Below, in pieces: positions 29,257 through 38,100 of a stretch of DNA of 64,000 bases. The position numbers and the translations under genes are program-made. Numbering within the stretch: position 1 is the first letter of the stretch; every line of letters begins with the position of its first letter. The notes below the pieces were generated by a model. It made no database searches. It was not told the origin of the DNA and saw nothing but the letters and a program-made list of their open reading frames with translations. The stretch comes from Salegentibacter salarius. GTDB taxonomy: Bacteria; Bacteroidota; Bacteroidia; Flavobacteriales; Flavobacteriaceae. The stretch lies in the NCBI RefSeq assembly GCF_900168265.1, contig NZ_FVZF01000002.1, forward strand, positions 1-64,000. Reading direction: 5' to 3'.

Positions 29257-29811
29257 CTAAAATTCAAACGAAAAGAAGCCTTTTGAAGCGAAATCTAATT
29301 CACCTTCAAAAGCCGATGTACCCGGCTGCACTTCTAATTCCACCACCATTTTTATACTTCTACGCACTAAATTTATGCGGTCTTCTTCAATTAATTCATA
29401 TTGTTCTGTAGTTACCGGATTGCCATTGGCGCCAGGTTTTATGGTATAATTTACAGTAAATTGTTCCGCATTAGATTCAGACAAAAACCTAATTTCACTT
29501 TCAATCTCACGGGGAAAAGTATTGATATGTCTGAAATAAAAATCTACCGAAGAAAGGTCTTTTTGGATATAATCATCGTCTAAAAATTCTAAACGCACGG
29601 TATCGCTGATACGAGTTTTTAAATTTCCAGTGTTTGGATTTTGAAATTGAGATTGATCTATATTGTAAATAAGCAAATCTACCTGCAAATCTGGGCTAAG
29701 GGTAATATCTTCACGCTGGCTGAGATCAATATCTTTGGCACAACCTAAGAACAAGCAACTTATAGCAATAAGGCTTGTAGACTTAGTGAGAAAAAATGAA
29801 AGGAATTTCAT
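29257..29811 (-). CDS. Lipoprotein of unknown function
   Basis: 184 residues with a signal peptide and lipobox FLGC (Cys24). The mature part is strand-rich, with YIQKDLSSVDFYFRHINTFP and VNYTIKPGANGNPVTTEQYE. I do not recognise the family. It is the first gene of the three-gene envelope group, 2 nt before the barrel protein, so the lipoprotein and barrel may act together in the outer membrane. Confidence 0.8.
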   Translation of the reverse strand: MKFLSFFLTKSTSLIAISCLFLGCAKDIDLSQREDITLSPDLQVDLLIYNIDQSQFQNPNTGNLKTRISDTVRLEFLDDDYIQKDLSSVDFYFRHINTFPREIESEIRFLSESNAEQFTVNYTIKPGANGNPVTTEQYELIEEDRINLVRRSIKMVVELEVQPGTSAFEGELDFASKGFFSFEF

Positions 29812-29858
29812 TAGCTTCCAGATTAGGTTGTACTAACGAAATTAACAAAAGATTATTA

Positions 29859-30548
29859 CTACAAATAGAACTTCAGTTCATTTAACGTTTTTATGTGTAT
29901 TATATCGATGTTTTCTTTGTTTCCGTAGTAATCAAAGAAGATGGGTTTTATCCCGCAATTTTGAGCACCGGTACAATCGGCTTCAAAATTATCGCCAACC
30001 ATAATACTGTTTTGAGGTGTTGCTGAAGATTTCTTAAGCGCAATTTCGAATATTTGTTTATTAGGCTTTTTTACACCAGCTTCTTCAGAAGTAGTTACCG
30101 TGGTAAAATATTCATGAATTCCAGAATTGATAAGTTTTTTATGCTGTACTTCCTCAAAACCGTTAGTAATAATATGTAAAATGTAGTTTTCACGCAGATA
30201 ATCCAACACCTCTTTCCCTCCATCTAAAAGATAATTATGATCTGGCAGGTATTCTATATAATCTATAGCGATATTATCTATTAAATCTCTATCGGCCTCG
30301 AATTTTAAAAGATCGAAACTATCCTTTAGTCTTCCGTAGCGAAGGGCTTCTTTAGAGACCTCGTCGTTTCTATAACGCTCCCAGTATTTGAAATTTACCG
30401 GCATATAAACTTCTAGAAAATTATTGATTTCCAACGGAATATTTCTAAACTTAAAAACCCGCTCAAAAGCCAGGGCCGAATTCTTATCGAAATCCCAAAG
30501 CGTATGATCCAGATCGAAAAATATATGGTTGATATTATCTAATTTCAT
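29859..30548 (-). CDS. HAD-family phosphatase, YjjG-like nucleotidase
   Basis: Likely a 5'-nucleotidase for non-canonical pyrimidine nucleotides (YjjG subfamily); cytoplasmic. It has 229 residues. HAD motif I is FFDLDHTLWDFD (both Asp present), motif II THR-type is IITNGFEE, motif III Lys is in AGVKKPNKQIFE and motif IV is MVGDNFEADCTGAQ. The alpha-helical cap is between I and II. Its start lies 14 nt inside the 3' end of the upstream deacetylase-like gene, suggesting translational coupling. Confidence 0.9.
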   Translation of the reverse strand: MKLDNINHIFFDLDHTLWDFDKNSALAFERVFKFRNIPLEINNFLEVYMPVNFKYWERYRNDEVSKEALRYGRLKDSFDLLKFEADRDLIDNIAIDYIEYLPDHNYLLDGGKEVLDYLRENYILHIITNGFEEVQHKKLINSGIHEYFTTVTTSEEAGVKKPNKQIFEIALKKSSATPQNSIMVGDNFEADCTGAQNCGIKPIFFDYYGNKENIDIIHIKTLNELKFYL

Positions 30549-31824
30549 AAATCTGCTTTAATAATGAGTAATATTTCTGATGCTCGGAATATTCTGAAAA
30601 ATCCTGGTTTTTAAAAACCGCTTTAAAACTTCCACCTACTTTCTTAACCTCCTCCAGCATCTTTCCAACTTCGGTATTTATTTTTTCAAAATCATTATGC
30701 TCAACAATATTAGAGTTGAATACATACGGATGTATTTTTAAAGCAAGAGTAGACTCGGTATTGATATCATAAAACAAAAAAGGACTACAGGTTCCTGCTC
30801 TGAAACCTGAAGTTTCAGGGTAGCCCATAGAATAATCCTGCGGAATTTCTAATTCGGTTAAAAAAGTATAAAATTCAGGAATATTCAAATTGTATTTTAC
30901 GTTAATCACACTTTCCAGCGGTGTATGTACCGTGTTCTCCATACGAAGTTTTTCCTTCCGAAGGGTTCTAAAATCCTCATAGGCAAAATATCCAGGAATC
31001 AAGCCAACCTTAGCATAATCACCTACATATTTAATGATAGAACGATATGGATTTCGATTGTAGTTTATGTTGCGATCGTAAATTGAGAAATCGCTTAACT
31101 GAAACATAAAAAGCAAAGACACTTTATATTCTTTTATAAAGGCAATAAGGTCTTCAAAAATATTGATTGGATCTTTTTTTACTCTTAAAAGTACCTGGAT
31201 CCTATCTATAACCTTATTGAACTGGAGTTTTATTATATCGAGATGCATTCCCGCTAAACTTCTTAGAAATCCTTTATTCTGAAAATTAAAAACATGTTCC
31301 ACGGCAATAATTGCGCGGCTATGAAACTCCCTGTTTTCGAGAGCTATCTCCGGAAATCTTTCCTGGAGGACTTCCTTAAATTTATAAGCCCAAATATCTA
31401 CTACGGGAGATTGCAAAAAACCTTCCTGATATCCCACACTTTCTGAAGCCGGAAACCTGCCTAAATCGTCTTTTACATGTGGTAAATATTCTTCGTATCT
31501 ACTAAGTAAAAAGAAGGAAGCGGCGAAAATATCAAAGGGTAAAGCGCTATTCTCCGAAACAGGAAAGAAACAAGAATCATCGCCCCAGGGCTGTACCTTT
31601 ATTTCTACTTCACTTAAACCCTGCTCTACTAAGAGATCAACTTTTTGTATAAAAAGTTCGTTTCCAAGAGCTTGTTTACCATAGGAAAGCTTCATCCCCT
31701 CGTGGGCGATAAACTCTTCTATCTTTGAAGTGAATTTTATAGAGATTCCCAGAATATTGGTGCAGATATGTTTAAAAGTATAAACTATTCGCGGGGTGAT
31801 TTTCTGGGTATAAATTAATAGCAT
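30535..31824 (-). CDS. Polysaccharide deacetylase-like protein, probably inactive
   Basis: 429 residues; matches the flavobacterial two-domain family with an N-terminal part (ALPFDIFAASFFLLSRYEEY) and a NodB-like C-terminal part ending in GYPETSGFRAGTCSPFLFYD. In the homologues I remember, the metal site is D-I-D-N, HPSY and RQH. Here those places read V-E-H-V, IPGY and INVKY, so the metal ligands seem lost. Middle of a radC/deacetylase-like/HAD operon. Function unknown; the fold could be kept for binding. Confidence 0.75.
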   Translation of the reverse strand: MLLIYTQKITPRIVYTFKHICTNILGISIKFTSKIEEFIAHEGMKLSYGKQALGNELFIQKVDLLVEQGLSEVEIKVQPWGDDSCFFPVSENSALPFDIFAASFFLLSRYEEYLPHVKDDLGRFPASESVGYQEGFLQSPVVDIWAYKFKEVLQERFPEIALENREFHSRAIIAVEHVFNFQNKGFLRSLAGMHLDIIKLQFNKVIDRIQVLLRVKKDPINIFEDLIAFIKEYKVSLLFMFQLSDFSIYDRNINYNRNPYRSIIKYVGDYAKVGLIPGYFAYEDFRTLRKEKLRMENTVHTPLESVINVKYNLNIPEFYTFLTELEIPQDYSMGYPETSGFRAGTCSPFLFYDINTESTLALKIHPYVFNSNIVEHNDFEKINTEVGKMLEEVKKVGGSFKAVFKNQDFSEYSEHQKYYSLLKQIYEIR

Positions 31825-31833
31825 CTAAACAAT

Positions 31834-32535
31834 TTAAAGTACGCCTTCGTCTGCAAAGCTAAAGTATGATTTTTCGGTTACAATGAGATGGTCCAGCACC
31901 TTAATATCCAAACTTTGCGCAGCAGTTTTAAGTTTTTGCGTAAGTTGTTTATCGGCTTCACTGGGCTTTAAAGTGCCCGATGGGTGATTATGCGCTAAAA
32001 TTATTGAAGTAGCACCAACTTCCAGCGCCTTTCTTAAAGTAATACGCACATCTACTAAAGTACCCGTAATTCCACCTTTGCTAAGCTGTAGTTGCTCAAT
32101 AACTTTATTCGAATTATTAAGATAAATAATCCAAAATTCTTCGTGATAAAGCTCCCCTATTATGGGTTGCATCAATTCAAAAACCGAAGCACTGGAGGTG
32201 ATCTTCTTTTTTTCTAGAGCTTCTTCAGTTCTTCGCCGCCGGCCAAGCTCCATAGCGGCCACAATACTAACTGCCTTTGCCGGGCCAATTCCTTTAAATT
32301 CACAAAGCTTTTTTACGGAAAGTTTTCCCAGATCACTCAGTTGATTTCCTGTGGAAGCTAAAATACGTTTACTTAATTGCACGGCAGATTCGTTTCTACT
32401 TCCAGAACCGATTAGGATAGCAATAAGTTCGGCGTCGCTAAGACTAACTTTGCCTTTATGAAGCAGTTTCTCCCTGGGCCGATCGTCTTCTGCCCAGGAT
32501 TTAATACCAAAACCATTCTGATTTTCCTGCCCCAT
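31834..32535 (-). CDS. radC: RadC/JAB-domain protein
   Basis: 233 residues. An N-terminal helix-hairpin-helix region (LCEFKGIGPAKAVSIVAAME) precedes a JAB/MPN metalloprotease-like domain with HNHPSGTLKPSEAD, the zinc motif. Named RadC historically, but its role in repair is disputed. It heads an apparent operon with the deacetylase-like gene (9-nt gap) and the HAD gene. Confidence 0.92.
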   Translation of the reverse strand: MGQENQNGFGIKSWAEDDRPREKLLHKGKVSLSDAELIAILIGSGSRNESAVQLSKRILASTGNQLSDLGKLSVKKLCEFKGIGPAKAVSIVAAMELGRRRRTEEALEKKKITSSASVFELMQPIIGELYHEEFWIIYLNNSNKVIEQLQLSKGGITGTLVDVRITLRKALEVGATSIILAHNHPSGTLKPSEADKQLTQKLKTAAQSLDIKVLDHLIVTEKSYFSFADEGVL

Positions 32536-32600
32536 AGTTTTATAAAGATAAAAAATGATTCTTTATCCTCGCTAAAACTATTAAAAATGAAGCGATTAAC

Positions 32601-33953
32601 TTAAAATAAGGCTTTTACTTTTTCCAGGTTTAGATTCCCAAAGGTACCGCTGCTCATTAGCAGCAAAACAGTATTGTTGAAATTTTTAGCCCCAAATGCA
32701 TCCTGTAAAACTGAAGCTTCAGAGATAACTTCCAAATCTGGTTCATTAAAGGCAGCTCTAATCTCTTCCGCCGAAATAGGGTGCATTTGTTTTTGCGCAA
32801 TTGCTTCCGGAGAATAGAAAACAATCTTTTCATCAGCTTCTTTCAGTGAGTTTTTATACTGCTGAATAAACTCTGAATTAAGACTGCTAAAAGTGTGTAA
32901 TTCTAAACAGGCAATTAATTTTTTGTCGGGATATTGCTCTCTTACTGCCCTGTTACTCGCCCTTACCTTAGATGGGCTATGTGCGAAATCTTTAAATACA
33001 ACTCCATTATTATTTTCAAATATCTTTTCCAATCTTCGGCTGGCACCTTCAAATTCCATCATTGCTTCATAGAAATCATCTTCATCAATTCCCATATGTT
33101 GGCAAATCCATTTTGCGCCGGCAAGGTTATTCATATTGTGCTTTCCAAAAATTTCTAAAGGCATATCGCCTTCCGAAGTTTCTAAAATAGTTTCTCCGTC
33201 TTCTACGTGATATTCAGGAGTAAAATAAGGATGTTTTCTTATTTGATTTTCAGTATTTTCAGCAAGCTGTTTTAAGGTTTCATCTTCTTCATTATAAACG
33301 AGAATCCCACCTTTTACAATAGAATTTATAAAAATTTGAAACTGCTCCACATAATTTTCAAAAGTGGGAAAAACATTAATATGGTCCCAGGCAATCCCGC
33401 TAAGCAAAGCAATATTGGGCTGATATAAGTGAAATTTAGGACGAAGATCTATTGGGGAAGCAGGATATTCGTCACCTTCAATCAGCATAAAATCATTTTC
33501 ATCACTTAAATGAATGGTATTTTCAATTCCCCTAACCGGCGCTCCCAGAAGGTAATCAATTTCCTTTCCGTGATAATGCATCACGTGAATTATCATAGCT
33601 GTAATCGTAGTTTTACCGTGCGAACCACCAATAACAACACGAGTCTTCTCTTTAGATATTTCAAAAAGGTATTCAGGATAAGAATAGACCTTTAAGCCTA
33701 ATTCCCGGGCTTTTTTCAACTCGGGATTATCACTTTTAGCGTGCATACCCAACACAACGGCATTCAGATCTTTAGTTATTTTCTCCGGAAACCAGCCAAT
33801 ACTTTCAGGTAAAAGCCCCTGTTTTTCTAAAGCCGATTTGGAAGGTTCGTAGATTGCATCGTCGCTTCCGGTGATAATATTTCCTTTTTGGTGAAGTGCA
33901 AGGGCAAGGCTATGCATAGCGCTACCCCCAATTGCTATAAAATGAAGTTTCAT
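32601..33953 (-). CDS. mpl: Mur-ligase family muropeptide ligase (Mpl-like)
   Basis: Likely recycles cell-wall tripeptide (L-Ala-gamma-D-Glu-meso-DAP) by ligating it to UDP-MurNAc with ATP. It has 450 residues from the ATG at 33953 (MKLHFIAIGGSAMHSLALAL), the usual family start; an in-frame ATG 9 nt upstream also exists. It has an N-terminal nucleotide fold, central ATP loop VIGGSHGKTTITAMI, and the C-terminal ligase domain with FKDFAHSPSKVRASNRAVRE. The HSP of this block fits Mpl rather than MurC. TATATTTG at 34010-34017 on the minus strand could be its -7 element. Confidence 0.85.
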   Translation of the reverse strand: MKLHFIAIGGSAMHSLALALHQKGNIITGSDDAIYEPSKSALEKQGLLPESIGWFPEKITKDLNAVVLGMHAKSDNPELKKARELGLKVYSYPEYLFEISKEKTRVVIGGSHGKTTITAMIIHVMHYHGKEIDYLLGAPVRGIENTIHLSDENDFMLIEGDEYPASPIDLRPKFHLYQPNIALLSGIAWDHINVFPTFENYVEQFQIFINSIVKGGILVYNEEDETLKQLAENTENQIRKHPYFTPEYHVEDGETILETSEGDMPLEIFGKHNMNNLAGAKWICQHMGIDEDDFYEAMMEFEGASRRLEKIFENNNGVVFKDFAHSPSKVRASNRAVREQYPDKKLIACLELHTFSSLNSEFIQQYKNSLKEADEKIVFYSPEAIAQKQMHPISAEEIRAAFNEPDLEVISEASVLQDAFGAKNFNNTVLLLMSSGTFGNLNLEKVKALF

Positions 33954-34044
33954 TAGGTTCAATTTCGCGTGCCATTAAATTGGCAATTTCCAATTCTTTT
34001 TATTGGCTGCAAATATAGTTAAGAGATAGGGAAATGTCTTTAGC

Positions 34045-34923
34045 TTACATCTCTAATATTTGTCGCTTAAGCTTTTCTGCTTCCGGAAAATTGAATTTAC
34101 TCGCCAGCGCCTTATTTACGTGCGCTAAGGCTTTATCCTGATTATTTTGCCGAGCCTGAACTTGAGCAATATGATAATGTGCCCAGGCAGGAGATTTTAA
34201 ATCTTTATAATTAAAATTTTCAGCATATTCCTGTAGAAAATGAATGGCGGCATCTGGCATTATTTTTAGAGCAGCAGCCCTCTCACCAAGTTCGTAATTT
34301 AGATAATTACGCTCTACCAGTTCTTTATTATTTAGTGCTTGCTGAAGGGCACTTTTAATTGCAGCCTCCATTAACTCTTCATCACCCTCATATTTATGAA
34401 TATAAGCTTCGGCTAAATATGCGTCTACTTTATTAATATTGTGAAGTTCAGCCTTAAATTTCTCAGCTACATCTTTACTACCTCCAAGAATAGCGGGTAA
34501 TTGCATATAAAGCTCCACCAAAACACGACGAGCTTCTGCGTGGTTTTTATCCAACTCAGCTGCTTTGTTTAGATAAGTTTTAATATCACCTATCATTAAC
34601 GCTGCTTTAAATTTAGAAATTTCCAGGGCTTTCATCCCCATAGCACCACCAAGTTTAAAGTTGTATTTCGGAGAATCAGGTTTGGTTTCCAGTAATTTTT
34701 CGTAATAGTTTATCGCATCATCCCACCTTTTTTCAAAACCGGCAATATCACCTAGATATTCTAGAGCTTTTAGATCGTTTGGAAACTCTTTAAAAACAGT
34801 TTTCGCCTTTTTTATTTCATTCTGATTGAGGAATTTTTCCCCAACTTCAAAATTGCTTTGCGCTCCGACGTAAGGAGAAAAACATAGGGCGAAAAGCAGA
34901 AAAGTTGCGATATATCGAGTCAT
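34045..34923 (-). CDS. Secreted TPR-repeat protein
   Basis: 292 residues. A signal peptide (about 1-21, MTRYIATFLLFALCFSPYVGA) is followed by degenerate tetratricopeptide repeats, clearest at DIAGFEKRWDDAINYYEKLL and the C-terminal AQVQARQNNQDKALAHVNKA. Likely periplasmic or outer-membrane scaffold. No specific function can be given. It is transcribed alone, divergent from the adhesin. Confidence 0.85.
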   Translation of the reverse strand: MTRYIATFLLFALCFSPYVGAQSNFEVGEKFLNQNEIKKAKTVFKEFPNDLKALEYLGDIAGFEKRWDDAINYYEKLLETKPDSPKYNFKLGGAMGMKALEISKFKAALMIGDIKTYLNKAAELDKNHAEARRVLVELYMQLPAILGGSKDVAEKFKAELHNINKVDAYLAEAYIHKYEGDEELMEAAIKSALQQALNNKELVERNYLNYELGERAAALKIMPDAAIHFLQEYAENFNYKDLKSPAWAHYHIAQVQARQNNQDKALAHVNKALASKFNFPEAEKLKRQILEM

Positions 34924-35129
34924 ACTATTAATTTTTTCATAAATTTAATGTGGTTTAGCAGTAAAAAACTGCGGCAGATTTTATCAACTGAGCAAAAAGT
35001 CGGCCATGAATGATAAAAATTGTTAAACTCGTTATTAATTTAACTTACAATGTTAAAAATTATTTTAATATTTGTGCTGCTAAAATTATTTAAACCTAAT
35101 ACTAATAATTGAATTTTAACACCTAGCCT

Positions 35130-38100
35130 ATGCAAAATTTTACTTTTGGGAGGAAGGGAACAAATTGGTTCCTTTTCGCCTTTTTATTGTTAATTGGAAC
35201 CCTGCCCTCATTTGGGCAAGATTGCGCCACAGTGACGGATGAAGATTCCGGTGAATCTGGAAATCAACAAACTTTCTGCTATCTTTCTACAGTAGAGGAT
35301 ATTGATAGAACAGGAACTAACACTGCAATCTATGAAACTGCTGACACTGCGAATGACACTCAACCTATTGCTTCAGACGAACTATTAACTGATGGCACTA
35401 CTTACTTTGTTGGTAGTACAACAGAAGACTGTGATCGAGTAGCTGTGGATGTTACTGTGAACTCAGTGAACACTCCAGACAATTCACTTTATCCTGGTCA
35501 GAACAGCTTTACTTTATCACCTTGTGTATCCTCAGATTTTTCTGTTGGAGACCTCGAGTCTCTATTTACAGCTGATGCCGGTGCGAACTATAGCATAGAG
35601 GCTTATACCTCTGAATTTGGTGACGAAGTTGCAACTGGAAATTTGGTTTCTGGCGAAAGCTACTTTGTAGGCCAGGTTTCTTCTACACAAGGTGAATGTC
35701 CTTCACCTAGGGCTGCAGTAGGTTATGACCCTACTAACGCTCCTACTCCAGTTGCCCAGGCTGCACAAACTTTCTGCGAAGGTGCTACCGTAGCAGATCT
35801 TGTTGCTGCAGGAACTGAAGATAATACTCAAGCCATCAGATGGTACAGAAGTGCAACTTCTAACAGCCCATTAGCCAATGATGTTGAATTAATTAATGGT
35901 GAAGATTACTATGCTTCTCAAATTGTAAATGATCGTAACGATCCTTTCCCTCCTTGTGAAACTGCTCCTGAAGATAGAGCTGCAGTTACAGTAGAACTTG
36001 TTGAAGGTCCTGATGCTGGAGAAGATGCTTCAGGTGAGGTGTGTGAAACAAACGTACAGGAAACATTCCCTTCAGAAAATGCAATTGAAAATTTCTATTT
36101 GAATTTATTAGAGGATGGAGTACCAAGAGATGGAACTTTTAGTCCGGGTATTTCACAAATGGCAAGTCAATACCAAAACGATGCAGATGGTTTAGGCGAT
36201 TTTACTACTACCTATACTATTGGGGAAGATAACTGTCAGGATTCAGTTGAACTTACAATATCTGTTGTTCCTGCTGAGGATGCTGAAGCCGGTGATGATT
36301 TCTCTGAATCATACTGTATTGACCAGAATGAGGATATTGATCTTCTCAGTTTTTTAAGTGACGATGCAATCGAAACAGGAGAATTTTCAGCTCCTTTTGA
36401 AAATGGAGTTTTCAATCCTTCAGAAGAAGGAGCAGGAACTTACACAATAACTTATTCAGTTAACGAAGGAAATTCTTGTGTAAACGGTTCTGATGAAGCT
36501 ACTTTTACTTTAGAAGTTAATGAGGTAAACGTAGAAAACATTACTATCAATATTGACCCTTCAGAAGTCGAAGGAATGAACGAAACTCAAGCCCTACAGG
36601 AATTGAGTTCAAGATTCGGTCCTTATTTCGATGGCATTCCTGATTTCGATGCCTTCGATCCTGAATTAGAAACAGCTTTTGCAGGATTAGATCCAGAAAA
36701 CCCTGAAGGAACTTACCAAACATCTTACAGTGGTAATTCTTGTGAAATATTGAATTTTACAGTTATTATTGCGGAAGAAGTAGATCCAGTTCCTCCAGGT
36801 GAACCTACAGGAACCGTTTGTGAAACTGATGTTCAGGCAACTTTCCCTAGTAACGATGAAGTAAGGAAATACTATATTGCTCTATTACCATCAGGAACTC
36901 CAACCAATGGTAGCTTTAATCCTAATATAGATCAAATAGTAGAAAACTACCAGGCTGATGAAGATGGTCTAGGGGATTTCACTACCACTTATACCGTAAA
37001 CGGTGAATCTTTTGACCTTACGATTACTGTGGTTGATAATGCAGATGCAGGTGAGAATGGAACTGCTACTTTAAATGAAGATGATGAGCCAGTAGATCTG
37101 TTCGACTACCTTGAAGGAACCCCTATGGACGGTGGAACCTGGAGTAATGGCGAAGGAATCTTTGATCCATCAACTGATGAAGAAGGCACATTCACTTACA
37201 CAGTTACCTTAGGAAGTTGTGAGGATACGGCTACTGTAACCGTAACTGTCGAAGAAGAAACAGACCCAACAGATCCAACGGATCCAGAATGCCCTTCAGA
37301 TGGTGATATTATAACAGGTGAAGTTTGTATTACCGATGTGCAAGAAACTTTCCCAAGCGTAGATGAAATCAGAAAATATTATTTAAATCTTTTAGATTCC
37401 GAAGTTGCAAGGAATGGAACATTTGATCCAACCCCTGCAGAAATTGCAGACATTTATCAGGATGATGAGGATGGTTTGGGTGATTTTACCACGACTTATA
37501 CCTTAGATAACGAAGATTGTGAAGCTTCTGTTCAATTAACAGTAAGAGTGATCGATACAGTACCAGCCGATGCCGGAGAAATTGACGATCAGGAATTATG
37601 TTCGAATGAAGGCATGATAGATCTTTCCGAATATCTTGAAGGACCAGAAGCTGTTGAAGGCGGAACCTTTACAGGTGAAGGTGTAACAGATAATATGTTT
37701 GATTCCTCTATAGGATCAAATGAAGAAGGTTATAACATCACTTACACTGTTAGTGAAGAAAACGAAGCTTGTGTAGAAGGTGAAGACTCTACTACTTTTA
37801 CAATTTCAATAAATGACGCTCCTAATGCAGGACCCGATGTAAATGAAACATACTGTATTACAGAGGTTGAAGATATACTGGAAAATCCTCAGGATGCTAT
37901 AGCCTGGTTTAATGAACTTATTGAAGGTGAAGATATTGATCAAGATGGTGATTTCGATCCTGCAATAGAAAATCTAGCCCTTCAAGTTATTGCTTATGTT
38001 AGCAACCCAGAAGAACCTAGTGCTACTTTTGAAACAACCTATTCAGTTTCAAATGAAAATTGTGAAGATTCTGCTATAATCTCAATAACCATAAACAATG

